Shown piece by piece: positions 29,706 to 38,864 of a DNA stretch of 64,000 bases. The notes under the pieces are model-generated. The model ran no database searches and was not told where the DNA came from. It was given only the letters and a program-made list of their open reading frames with translations. Made by a program: the position numbers and the translations under genes. The stretch is from an uncultured Sediminibacterium sp. (GTDB lineage: Bacteria; Bacteroidota; Bacteroidia; Chitinophagales; Chitinophagaceae): assembly GCA_937911175.1 (NCBI GenBank), contig CALDSE010000037.1, positions 41,461 through 105,460 on the forward strand. Direction: 5' to 3'. The first letter of the stretch is position 1; every line of letters begins with the position of its first letter.

Positions 29706-31895
29706 ATGTTTAAGAAATGTTTTTTAGGCCTATGTTGGCTAAGCATTTTTCTGCAAGCTACTGCGCAAACACCCATAGGACCTTTGGGTCAATGGAGAGA
29801 GCATTACAATAATAAAAGTGTACAGCATTTAGTTAAAGGAAATGTTTTGTATGGCGCAACAACGAATCAAGTATTTAGTATTGATGCAAAAAATAATATT
29901 CAATTTTTAGGTAAGTCGAATGGATTACATGAAATAGAAATTGCTGCCATTGCTTGGGACCCCATACAGTCGCAATTAATGGTTGCTTATAAAAATAGCA
30001 ATATTGATATAGTTAAGGGAGATGAAATTATCTCTATTGCCGATATTTATTTATCTAAAGTATATGCGAATAAAAAAATAAATTCTATTCAAATATTGGG
30101 TCCATGGGCATTGGTTTCTACTCATTTTGGCATTGTAGTAGTGGACTTAATCAAACATGAAATAAAGGATACTTGGTTTGCCAATAATACCAGGCAGGCC
30201 ATTATCACCTATCAAACTATTAGCACTGCTGATAGCTTGTACGCCTTAACTGAAGAGGGATTGTTTAGCACGGCTTTAAAAAATAATTATATAACAAGTA
30301 ACCAGTGGAAAAAAATAAATGGATATACAGATGCTAAAAAACTAAGTAGTTTTAATAAAACTGTCTATGCCATAGGCAATAAAAATATATATCAATTGCC
30401 AATAACTAGTCCTATTTACCAAACAAGCATTGATATTATCAATAACGCATTTGCGCATAAGGAGGGCTTATATATTATTCAATCGAATGGCGCCAACGGA
30501 AGCTTGCTAAATTTAAATACCAATAATACTACTACTAACATACTTGATAAAACTTTCTTAGCCATGCCAGTAGACATGGCCATAGACCAAAATACAATTT
30601 GGATCGCCGATAGCCTCAATGGATTAATTGTAAAAAATACAGAGACCAAAAATATAAGCTTAGGAGGGCCTTCTGAAAAAATAAGAGGTGCTGGTTTTGT
30701 AAACGGCGATTATTTGTTAGCCCCTTTTGGAGAAAAGGTAGGAGGCTTTAGCAGCTATAGTGATGCGGGTTGGAAAAATTATACCAAGTTAAACGGCGTT
30801 AATTTACCCCTAATTACTGCTGCAAGCATTGACCCTCTAGATGCTAGTTGGTGGTTTACAGCTGGAGCTTCTCTTTTGCATTACAATATAAGTTCGAATA
30901 GTATTGAAACCATTAGCCCCAATGCATTAGCTGGAAATTATACACAAGTACAATTTTCAAAGGATGGAATTTTTTGGGGGCTACAAGACGGGCAAGGAAT
31001 TGTTCAAAAACAAGATAATAAATGGACAAGCATTCCGCTACCCATCAATTATTTAAAAAATGGATTAAAGAAAATGGTTGTTAATAGCCAAGGGCAAGCT
31101 TGGATACCAGGCCCCGCGAATCAAGGACTCTACGTCTATCAATCCAATAAATATTTTAGTACTACTATTTGGAAACAATTAAATACTTCAAAGTCTTCAG
31201 GTAATTTACCAAGTAATACTGTTTTAAGTGTTGCCCTAGACAATACAGGTTCTATTTGGGTGGGCACCGATAATGGTATTGGCATTTTAAATTGTGGAGA
31301 TATTAGTAAAGATATTTGCGATGCCTACCTACCTACTATCAAAAACACCAATGGATTTCTGGGATTATTATTGCAAAGAGAATCGGTGAACTGCATTGCT
31401 GTAGATGGAGCGAATAGAAAATGGGTAGGCACTCAAAATGGAGTTTGGTTATTAAGTGCAGACGGTAGTTCTATCATTGAACATTTCACCAAAAATAATA
31501 GCCCCCTTCCTAACGATACCATTTTGCAAATTTTAATAGAACCCAAGTACGGAGAAGTTTTTTTTAATACTGCTAATGAAATGGTAAGTTATAGAGGTTT
31601 TGCAACAGAAGGAACTGCCAAGCAAAGCGAAATTAAAATCTTTCCTAATCCAGTGCCCCCTACTTATAATGGACCCATTGCTTTTAGAGGACTCGTAGAA
31701 AATGCACTCGTGAAAATAACCGATATAAGTGGAAGCTTAGTATTTGAAACACGCGCTTTAGGCGGACAAGCTATTTGGAATGGAAAATCATCGTCTGGTA
31801 ATAAAGTGGCCACTGGCATTTACCTTGTATTTGTAAGGGATGATATGGGTAATGAAAAATCCGTTGGTAAAATAGTCATTACGAAAGGCGAGTAA
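29706..31895 (+). CDS. porZ: PorZ-like type IX secretion protein (beta-propeller plus C-terminal sorting-like domain)
   Basis: GQWREHYNNKSVQHLVKGNVLYGATTNQVFSID...LVSTHFGIVVVDLIKHEIKDTWF; propeller repeats SIWVGTDNGIGILN and RKWVGTQNGVWLL; C-terminal KIFPNPVPP...GKSSSGNKVATGIYLVFV. Start set at MFKKCFLGL. Confidence 0.87.
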   Translation: MFKKCFLGLCWLSIFLQATAQTPIGPLGQWREHYNNKSVQHLVKGNVLYGATTNQVFSIDAKNNIQFLGKSNGLHEIEIAAIAWDPIQSQLMVAYKNSNIDIVKGDEIISIADIYLSKVYANKKINSIQILGPWALVSTHFGIVVVDLIKHEIKDTWFANNTRQAIITYQTISTADSLYALTEEGLFSTALKNNYITSNQWKKINGYTDAKKLSSFNKTVYAIGNKNIYQLPITSPIYQTSIDIINNAFAHKEGLYIIQSNGANGSLLNLNTNNTTTNILDKTFLAMPVDMAIDQNTIWIADSLNGLIVKNTETKNISLGGPSEKIRGAGFVNGDYLLAPFGEKVGGFSSYSDAGWKNYTKLNGVNLPLITAASIDPLDASWWFTAGASLLHYNISSNSIETISPNALAGNYTQVQFSKDGIFWGLQDGQGIVQKQDNKWTSIPLPINYLKNGLKKMVVNSQGQAWIPGPANQGLYVYQSNKYFSTTIWKQLNTSKSSGNLPSNTVLSVALDNTGSIWVGTDNGIGILNCGDISKDICDAYLPTIKNTNGFLGLLLQRESVNCIAVDGANRKWVGTQNGVWLLSADGSSIIEHFTKNNSPLPNDTILQILIEPKYGEVFFNTANEMVSYRGFATEGTAKQSEIKIFPNPVPPTYNGPIAFRGLVENALVKITDISGSLVFETRALGGQAIWNGKSSSGNKVATGIYLVFVRDDMGNEKSVGKIVITKGE

Positions 31896-31897
31896 AA

Positions 31898-32470
31898 TTA
31901 GTCCGCTACTAAATCAAAACTCTTGAAAGATTTAAATCGCCAGCTACCTTGATCACCTGTCATTACCCTGTACATAATTTGTCTAACCTTATTAGTGGGT
32001 GTTTTAATAGTTGTATCTGATTCGAAAATGGGAAACTTTCTAAAAAGTACACCTTCAACTAATTTATATTCATCCTGACCTCTATAGCCCTTACTTAATT
32101 GCATATCATTGGTAATATCTGGAAAATAAATAGGCTCTATTCTTTCATTGTCTCTCGATCCAACACTAAAAAGGCTTAATTTATCTTTGGCATCCATTAC
32201 GAAAATGATAATGTCGGGAAATCCATCATTGTTTAAATCGTCGATTTCGGTAGAAACCACCCTGCCCCTTAATTCGAGACTCGCTTCCCTTGTTTCTGAT
32301 TTAAAACCAATGGGCCTAATATTTAAAGTATTACGATCTATACTTCTATTCATACAAGTAACACGATAACCTGCTTTACCCATTTTAACAGTACTATCAT
32401 ACTTATTCCCTTTTTGACCAAAACTGGTTAAAGAGATAAACAGGCATGCGAAAAATAAACTTTTATACAT
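31898..32470 (-). CDS. Secreted hypothetical protein with an FG-GAP/VCBS-like segment
   Basis: Signal peptide MYKSLFFACLFISLTSFGQ; DDLNNDGFPDIIIFVMDAKDKLSLF. Confidence 0.7.
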   Translation of the reverse strand: MYKSLFFACLFISLTSFGQKGNKYDSTVKMGKAGYRVTCMNRSIDRNTLNIRPIGFKSETREASLELRGRVVSTEIDDLNNDGFPDIIIFVMDAKDKLSLFSVGSRDNERIEPIYFPDITNDMQLSKGYRGQDEYKLVEGVLFRKFPIFESDTTIKTPTNKVRQIMYRVMTGDQGSWRFKSFKSFDLVAD

Positions 32471-32533
32471 ATTTTATTTATTACTATCCAAAGTTAATAG
32501 AATAGTTTTAATTTTCCACTCAAACAATTTGCC

Positions 32534-33475
32534 ATGTCTTTTGAAATTCAAATTGCCCCTCTTAGCCATTTTGAACTTGTTCGATTAATAGATACAAGCA
32601 CCAAGACCGTTATAGAAATAGTCACTAAGGGGGCCTTATTAAATAGCTGGCAGGTAATGGGCCATTCAAAATCAATGGAAATAGTGGAAGGCAATGATTT
32701 TTCAAAGGGTTGGGGGGATTTTGAAGCAGGTGGATTTAAAGGGGGGAAAATGAGCCCCTTTTCTTGTCGGATCCAAAACGGGCAGTATACATTTGAAGAC
32801 AAAACTTATACCATAGAAAAATTCTACCATGAAAAACATGCCCTTCATGGTATTTTGTATGACGCGCTGTTCAGTGTTGAATTAACTGAAACAGATGACC
32901 AGGGTGCTTATCTACATTTAAAATACCATTATGAGGCTACAGATAAAGGATTCCCTTTTGCTTATACTGTACTTATAAAATGGCATTTGCTTAAAAATAA
33001 TGTAGTGACCGCAGAAACCATTATCACCAACTTAACTGATTCAACCATTCCTATGATGGATGGATGGCATCCTTATTTTAAATTAGATGCCAGTGTCAAT
33101 GATACATTTATAGAATTAAAAGCGAATGGGAAAATTGAGTACGATGAAATGCTACTGCCTACTGGGAAAATATTAGATGAAAACGAATTTGCAATGAGTA
33201 AAAAAATAGGAGCCCTTCATTTAGACAACTGCTATCTAGTGAACGCTTCAGCAAATACCTGTGTGCTTGAAAATGAAAAATATCAATTAATTGTTCAGCC
33301 ACTGATGAACTACCCTTACTTACAATTATATATACCTGCAGATAGAAAAAGTATTGCTATTGAAAATTTAAGTGGCATACCCAATTGTTTTAATAATAAA
33401 ATAGGGCTTCAATTAATGAAGCCCCATCAAAATTTGGTACTGAAAACAAGTTATCAGTTTATTATAAAGCAATAA
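32534..33475 (+). CDS. Aldose 1-epimerase family protein
   Basis: Galactose-mutarotase fold: KFYHEKHALHGILYDALF, DGWHPYFKLD, LQLYIPADRKSIAIENLSGIPNCFN. Confidence 0.87.
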   Translation: MSFEIQIAPLSHFELVRLIDTSTKTVIEIVTKGALLNSWQVMGHSKSMEIVEGNDFSKGWGDFEAGGFKGGKMSPFSCRIQNGQYTFEDKTYTIEKFYHEKHALHGILYDALFSVELTETDDQGAYLHLKYHYEATDKGFPFAYTVLIKWHLLKNNVVTAETIITNLTDSTIPMMDGWHPYFKLDASVNDTFIELKANGKIEYDEMLLPTGKILDENEFAMSKKIGALHLDNCYLVNASANTCVLENEKYQLIVQPLMNYPYLQLYIPADRKSIAIENLSGIPNCFNNKIGLQLMKPHQNLVLKTSYQFIIKQ

Positions 33476-33848
33476 CCGCTGTAATACTTACTTCTATATT
33501 TACATTGCGTGGTAATGTTTTTACAGCCACTGTTTCTCGCGCAGGGAAATTAGCCGTAAAATAACTTCCATAGACTTCATTTACTTGTGCAAATAATTGC
33601 ATATCGCTTAAAAAGATGGTAGTCTTCACCACGTTGGCAAAACTTAGTTTCGCTTCCTCTAAAATAGCCTTGATGTTTTCCATAACTTGTCTTGTCTCCG
33701 CTTGGATATCGGTTAAGACTAATTCGCCTGTAGCAGGATCAAATGCTACCTGACCACTAGCAAATAAAAAACCGTTAGCAATAACTGCTTGACTATAGGG
33801 GCCAATGGGTGCAGGCACTTTACTGGATTGAATGATTTCTTTTGACAT
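33462..33848 (-). CDS. ridA: RidA family protein (enamine/imine deaminase)
   Basis: KVPAPIGPYSQAVIANGFLFASGQVAFDPATGELV...NIKAILEEAKLSFANVVKTTIFLSDM. Confidence 0.95.
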   Translation of the reverse strand: MSKEIIQSSKVPAPIGPYSQAVIANGFLFASGQVAFDPATGELVLTDIQAETRQVMENIKAILEEAKLSFANVVKTTIFLSDMQLFAQVNEVYGSYFTANFPARETVAVKTLPRNVNIEVSITAVIAL

Positions 33849-33923
33849 AATATTGAATTAAGATTGCAATTTCTTGTTTTTCTAGCAATTCACCACCTAT
33901 TTTTGTAAAACATTTAAAAGAAC

Positions 33924-34604
33924 TTGGCAACCCTATTGCATATTGATACAGCTGGCGAAAAGGCCATGGTAGCCATTAGCCAAAATGGAGTCTTAAAGGC
34001 TATTCAAGAAAACGAGGTATTTCAAACACATGCTTCCTTTTTGCAGGTGGCTATTCAAACATTAGTGGCCGAAACAGCCATTCCTTTAAATAGTATTGAT
34101 GCCATTGCAGTAACAATGGGCCCAGGATCTTATACAGGCTTAAGAGTGGGTCTATCGAGTGCTAAAGGCATTGCCTATGCTTTAAATAAACCAATTATAG
34201 GACTCTCTACCCTTGCCCTATTAGCCAATGCCGCCTCTAAGCAAGCATGGTTTATTGAAAAGAAAGCGCAGGTGCAAATTTTTGCCATGATAGATGCTAA
34301 AAGAATGGAAGTCTTTGGTGCCATTTATGATAGCAAATTAAATTGCCAACTTGCTGAGCAAGCCATCGTCATTGACAGTAATTATTTAACAAGCTTAATC
34401 GAAAAACTACCAACGCTTTGTATTGGGTCGGCGGCCACCAAGGCCAAGGCCTTAGTGGAAGACCCTGCCCTATTTTATGTGGAACAGTCTTATAATATAT
34501 TGGATAACATTCAGTTAGCAGAAGTCGCATTTACCAAAGGTGAATTTGTAGATACTGCCTATAGCAGCCCCTCCTATTTAAAAGAATTTTTCTTTAAAAA
34601 ATAG
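33924..34604 (+). CDS. tsaB: tRNA threonylcarbamoyladenosine biosynthesis protein TsaB (TTG start)
   Basis: LLHIDTAGEKAMVAI, AVTMGPGSYTGLRVGLSSAKGIAYALNKPIIGLSTL, IDAKRMEVFGAIYD. Confidence 0.94.
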   Translation: MATLLHIDTAGEKAMVAISQNGVLKAIQENEVFQTHASFLQVAIQTLVAETAIPLNSIDAIAVTMGPGSYTGLRVGLSSAKGIAYALNKPIIGLSTLALLANAASKQAWFIEKKAQVQIFAMIDAKRMEVFGAIYDSKLNCQLAEQAIVIDSNYLTSLIEKLPTLCIGSAATKAKALVEDPALFYVEQSYNILDNIQLAEVAFTKGEFVDTAYSSPSYLKEFFFKK

Positions 34605-34727
34605 CTGCTTTATATAAAAAAATTAGCTCAAAAATGTGATGAGTGGTTTTAAACCTTTTTTGTATAAGAGAATCTAAGATGTTAGCAAATATCATACACA
34701 AAACCCATGTCTCTACCATTTTACATA

Positions 34728-34748
34728 TAAAATATAAATTATATTTTA
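34728..34748. promoter_or_regulatory. AT-rich perfect dyad, candidate operator of the downstream ArsR-family gene
   Basis: TAAAATATAA-A-TTATATTTTA, just upstream of the TAATTTTG -7-like box at 34760-34767. Confidence 0.5.
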
Positions 34749-34798
34749 AATTTTAATTGTAATTTTGTACTAGTGTTTAACCCCCAAAATAAAAGAAC

Positions 34799-35134
34799 AT
34801 GAATCAGTCATTACCACAACTACAATTAGCAAATGGCGCAAGTCCATTGAAAGTAGATTTATTACACAGTAAAAAAGCCGCAATGATATTGCGCGCTTTA
34901 AATCATAAGCTTCGTCAACAAATTGTAAAATTAATTGACGAACATAAAAAAGTAACTGTTACAGAAATTTATGTAAAGTTAAGATTGGAACAATCTGTGG
35001 CTTCACAACATTTAGCAATTCTAAGAAGAGCTAGCATTGTAACTACTATTCGTGAAGGAAAATTTATTTATTATGCTGTCGATTACAACCGCTTAGAGCA
35101 AATCAATAAATTTGTAGAACAACTTGTTGGATAG
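34799..35134 (+). CDS. ArsR-family winged-helix transcriptional regulator (no cysteines)
   Basis: KAAMILRALNHKLRQQIVKLIDEHKKVTVTEIYVKLRLEQSVASQHLAILRRASIVTTIREGKFIYYAVD. Confidence 0.9.
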   Translation: MNQSLPQLQLANGASPLKVDLLHSKKAAMILRALNHKLRQQIVKLIDEHKKVTVTEIYVKLRLEQSVASQHLAILRRASIVTTIREGKFIYYAVDYNRLEQINKFVEQLVG

Positions 35135-35135
35135 T

Positions 35136-35807
35136 ATGCAAGTAGAGTTAGCCCAATTTCTTACAATCATTGAAGACGAATCGGTCTTAATAATTGATGC
35201 AAGGCCCAGCGCAGCATTCATGCTTGGCTATGTTCCAAATGCAATACATATTACACCACTCACTGCAAAGTATGCTATTGCCATGGACATTATTAGAAAA
35301 GATAGTCCCCTTGTTTTTATTTTAGACCAGTCCATTGCAGCGGAAACGTTGGCTTATTTTACAAAGGCTGAATTCACAGGCATCAAAGGATATTTAGAAG
35401 GTGGCTTTGCTACTTGGGCAGCTGATAAAAGGGTTGACTTAATTATTGATGTAGAAGTAGATGAACTGGCCATGGATATTCCTTTCGATGAATACTTGAT
35501 GGTATTAGATTGTAGAACAGAAGCCGATTTTAATAAAAGTCATATAAAAAATTCGGTATCTCTGCCTTTAGCTGATATGGGTGATCCTGGCTCTATGTCT
35601 GAGCTAGACGAACACTTTAATATTTATATACTTACTGAAAATGGAGACAATAGCACACTGGCTGCGAGTCTTTTAAAAAAGCAAGGCATTCATAATATTA
35701 GAATAGTCGAAGGTGGCTGGGTAGCAGTACAAAGTTTGAAAGAAAAATTTAGTTTCGAAGTCACTAAAACGAAGGCTCCTACTGACGATGATATTTTACT
35801 TAATTAA
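35136..35807 (+). CDS. Tandem rhodanese-like protein, catalytic cysteines absent
   Basis: Two rhodanese-like repeats: VLIIDARPSAAFMLGYVPNAIHI...GIKGYLEGGFATW and LMVLDCRTEADFNKSHIKNSVSLPL...NIRIVEGGWVAV. Confidence 0.85.
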   Translation: MQVELAQFLTIIEDESVLIIDARPSAAFMLGYVPNAIHITPLTAKYAIAMDIIRKDSPLVFILDQSIAAETLAYFTKAEFTGIKGYLEGGFATWAADKRVDLIIDVEVDELAMDIPFDEYLMVLDCRTEADFNKSHIKNSVSLPLADMGDPGSMSELDEHFNIYILTENGDNSTLAASLLKKQGIHNIRIVEGGWVAVQSLKEKFSFEVTKTKAPTDDDILLN

Positions 35808-35841
35808 TATTATTACTAAGCTACCTAAATTTATCTCACCG

Positions 35842-35868
35842 AGTTTACTATAGTAATTATAGTAAACT
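35842..35868. terminator. Perfect 11-bp inverted repeat between convergent genes
   Basis: AGTTTACTATA-gtaat-TATAGTAAACT; overlaps the stop codon of the minus-strand acyltransferase gene. Confidence 0.6.
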
Positions 35869-36754
35869 AATGCACTACTAGTTTTTCATGCTTTGAAGCA
35901 TCGTATTCATATCTCCATCTTCGATGACTCCATAAATAATTGGCAGGTTTTGCTTTAATTTTCTCTTCTAATATTTTTACATACAAGGCCGTTAACTGCC
36001 CGTCTTTAAAATAATTAGGAGAAGTCGTCATGACTTCATATTCTGAATGATAATAGCCTCTTTTCACACGGTAAAAATGTACAAATACCTGGGCGGTATT
36101 ATTTAAAAGAGCACCTTTTTCTGGACCTTTTACAAAAGGGGTTAGTCTTCCAAAAAAAGGTACCCAATAGGCCGACAAAGGATTGCCTGGATTTTGATCT
36201 GCGGCTAAGGCCATGGCGTAATTGCCTTGGGTAGCATATTTATGAAACTGTGATTTAAAATTAGTAGCTGGAATCATTATGCTACCAAAACGCATTCTTA
36301 ATTTTAAAATAATTTTATTAAAATAAGGATTGCTCAATGGCATATACACTGCAATGAAAGGGTAATTGCTATATTTACCCACACCCCAGTTCGCGAATTC
36401 CCAATTAAAAAAATGCCCTGCCATAATTTGAACAGACTGCCCCGTTGCATGTAGCTTATTTAAAACTTCTACATTAGAGGTAAACCTTTTGTCAAAATTT
36501 TTATCAGAAATAGAAATAAGCTTAAAAGTTTCAATAAAAGAATCGGTAAACTGCTGATAAAATTCATTGGCAATTTTTTGTCTTTCTTTTGCAGTTTTTT
36601 GAGGAAAAGCAATCGCTAAATTTTGCCCCACTATTTTTACACGATATTTGAAAACATGTTGTAGTAATAAAGCAATAATATCACTTATAAAATAAAGTAG
36701 CCTCCATGGTAAAAGAGAAAATAAATAAACTAAAATATAAATAAGTAGGTACAT
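35867..36754 (-). CDS. Lysophospholipid/lipid A acyltransferase family (LpxL/HtrB-like)
   Basis: IMAGHFFNWEFANWGVG (HX4-5 motif variant), ALAADQNPGNPLSAYWVPFFGRLTPFVKGPEKGALLNNTAQVFVHFYR. Confidence 0.9.
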   Translation of the reverse strand: MYLLIYILVYLFSLLPWRLLYFISDIIALLLQHVFKYRVKIVGQNLAIAFPQKTAKERQKIANEFYQQFTDSFIETFKLISISDKNFDKRFTSNVEVLNKLHATGQSVQIMAGHFFNWEFANWGVGKYSNYPFIAVYMPLSNPYFNKIILKLRMRFGSIMIPATNFKSQFHKYATQGNYAMALAADQNPGNPLSAYWVPFFGRLTPFVKGPEKGALLNNTAQVFVHFYRVKRGYYHSEYEVMTTSPNYFKDGQLTALYVKILEEKIKAKPANYLWSHRRWRYEYDASKHEKLVVH

Positions 36755-36787
36755 GATTAAAATTAAAAAGAAGTAAGGTCAAAAAAA

Positions 36788-38815
36788 TTAGACTAGATCT
36801 ATCCAGGCATTATGTTCTTTTAAAAGAAGTATAAGTTCATCTACCGCCACCGCACTATCTATATTACGCTTCATCACTTCTTTTCCTTTATATAAAGTTA
36901 TCTTACCCACTCCACTTCCCACATAACCAAAATCGGCATCGGCCATTTCTCCAGGACCATTGACAATACAACCCATGATGGCAATTTTTAAACCTTTTAA
37001 ATGACTGGTCACTGCTCTAATTTTTGCAGTGGTTTCTTGCAATTCAAATAAGGTTCTACCACAACTTGGACAAGAAATATATTCTGTTTTAGAAATTCTG
37101 GTGCGCGTGGCTTGTAAAATACCAAAAGCCGTTGAATTTAAAAACTGCTGCACTGAATCATTGCTATAATAATTTCTTCCAGAAACTTGCGCATGCTCAG
37201 TACCAGCTTCATTTTCACTAGTTGAAGCCTCTACTTGCTTACCTTGTATGCCAATGCAAATACCATCTCCAAAACCATCTAATAAAAGCGCCCCCGTCTC
37301 GGTGGCAAAATGAATTAAATGCGCGTCTGTCGTTTGCCAAGCACTATCTGTTACTAATATAATAGGAGATTGAATTTTTAATTCCATCATGCGCATTATC
37401 ATTCTTCTAACTGCAGGCATGGCATGTGACAATGTACTGCTTAAACAAAATACCACTGTAGGGTCCTTCGCAATGGACAGCAGTTGCTCGTCTCTAATGC
37501 CATTTTTACTTCCATAACAATCTACTTCTACAAAGTTGATACTATCGCTTTTTTTAGTTGCCTGGAAATAAGTTTTAAAATTAAATAAGGGTAAATACTT
37601 TTGAGTATCGGCTGACATCTCCCAAAGAGCAGGGCTTGTTATTACGCGTAATGTGCCAGGTAAATCAAAAGATAATAAATCAGTTGGGCTATAAATAAAG
37701 TCGGCAGCCGCATCGGTAATGGTCCACTTATCTATGGCTTCGTCGTATATATATCCAATCGCCATTAAATCGGATGGTAATAATGCAGTTTTATTTTTAT
37801 AGTCGGCCACCACCACTGGCACCGATTTACTTCCAATGGTACTCACTTGAATCGTTTCTCTTCTTTTGTATTCAAAAGGGCTATAAGGTAATTGGGCAAT
37901 AGGCGGAATCATATCAGCTCCTTTGATTCTATTGGCTGGATATCTTTTTACTAAGTCTTTACAAACAGGAATTTCTAATTCTGGATCCTCGGTTAAACTT
38001 ACTCTAATGGTATCTCCAATGCCATCTTCTAATAATGTGCCAATACCTACCGCACTTTTAATTCTACCATCTTCCCCATCTCCTGCTTCTGTAACACCTA
38101 AATGCAAAGGATAGCATTCATTGAATTCAGCTTGCATTTGTTGAATGAGTAAACGATAGGCTTGCACCATCACTTGCGGATTACTTGACTTCATACTTAA
38201 AATAATCTGATGATAGTCCAAGCTTCTTGCAATACGTAAAAATTCCATGGCACTTTCCACCATACCAATGGCGGTGTCGCCATACCTACTCATAATACGG
38301 TCGCTTAAAGAACCATGATTGGTTCCAATACGCATAGCCGTTCCATGTTCTTTACAAATAAGTACTAAGGGGGTAAATCTTTCTCGTATACGCTCAATTT
38401 CTTCTATGTATTCTTGATCCGTATATTCAATTTGTTCAAATTTTTTCTTGTCTACATAATTACCCGGATTCACTCTCACTTTTTCAATAATAGTAGCCGC
38501 AATTTCTGCAGCATTGGGTGTGAAATGAATATCGGCGACAATAGGAGTTGTATATCCTTTTTCTTTTAGCGAGGCTTTAATAGCCGCTAAATTTTCTGCC
38601 TCTGTTTTACTAGGAGCTGTAATTCTTACTAATTCTGCACCTGCTTGAATACAACGAATCACTTGTTCCACTGTTTTTTCAGTGGCCATAGTGTCGGTAG
38701 TAGTCATGGTTTGCACCCTAATAGGATGCCCTCCACCAATGATGAGATTACCCACTTTTACTTCGCGTGTAATTAAACGATTATAAGACGTAATAGAATT
38801 GCAATACTGTTCCAT
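36788..38815 (-). CDS. ispG: 4-hydroxy-3-methylbut-2-enyl diphosphate synthase, long form with central insertion
   Basis: VKVGNLIIGGGHPIRVQTMTTTDT, IRVNPGNYVDKKKF, LHLGVTEAGDG, C-terminal SCPSCGRTLFELQ...MGCIVNGPGEMADADFGYVG. Confidence 0.96.
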   Translation of the reverse strand: MEQYCNSITSYNRLITREVKVGNLIIGGGHPIRVQTMTTTDTMATEKTVEQVIRCIQAGAELVRITAPSKTEAENLAAIKASLKEKGYTTPIVADIHFTPNAAEIAATIIEKVRVNPGNYVDKKKFEQIEYTDQEYIEEIERIRERFTPLVLICKEHGTAMRIGTNHGSLSDRIMSRYGDTAIGMVESAMEFLRIARSLDYHQIILSMKSSNPQVMVQAYRLLIQQMQAEFNECYPLHLGVTEAGDGEDGRIKSAVGIGTLLEDGIGDTIRVSLTEDPELEIPVCKDLVKRYPANRIKGADMIPPIAQLPYSPFEYKRRETIQVSTIGSKSVPVVVADYKNKTALLPSDLMAIGYIYDEAIDKWTITDAAADFIYSPTDLLSFDLPGTLRVITSPALWEMSADTQKYLPLFNFKTYFQATKKSDSINFVEVDCYGSKNGIRDEQLLSIAKDPTVVFCLSSTLSHAMPAVRRMIMRMMELKIQSPIILVTDSAWQTTDAHLIHFATETGALLLDGFGDGICIGIQGKQVEASTSENEAGTEHAQVSGRNYYSNDSVQQFLNSTAFGILQATRTRISKTEYISCPSCGRTLFELQETTAKIRAVTSHLKGLKIAIMGCIVNGPGEMADADFGYVGSGVGKITLYKGKEVMKRNIDSAVAVDELILLLKEHNAWIDLV

Positions 38816-38864
38816 AATTAACTACCGTAAAGATAATTATTTAATTGAAGTAATACCTAAAATA

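Noticed and set aside
34650-34665. GGTTTTAAACC followed by TTTTTT as terminator of tsaB
   Set aside because: The arms leave only about 1 nt for a loop, so a stable RNA hairpin is unlikely.
36788-38815. Unusually large IspG as a novel fusion
   Set aside because: The long form with a central insertion is an established IspG variant in Bacteroidota, Chlamydiae and plants.
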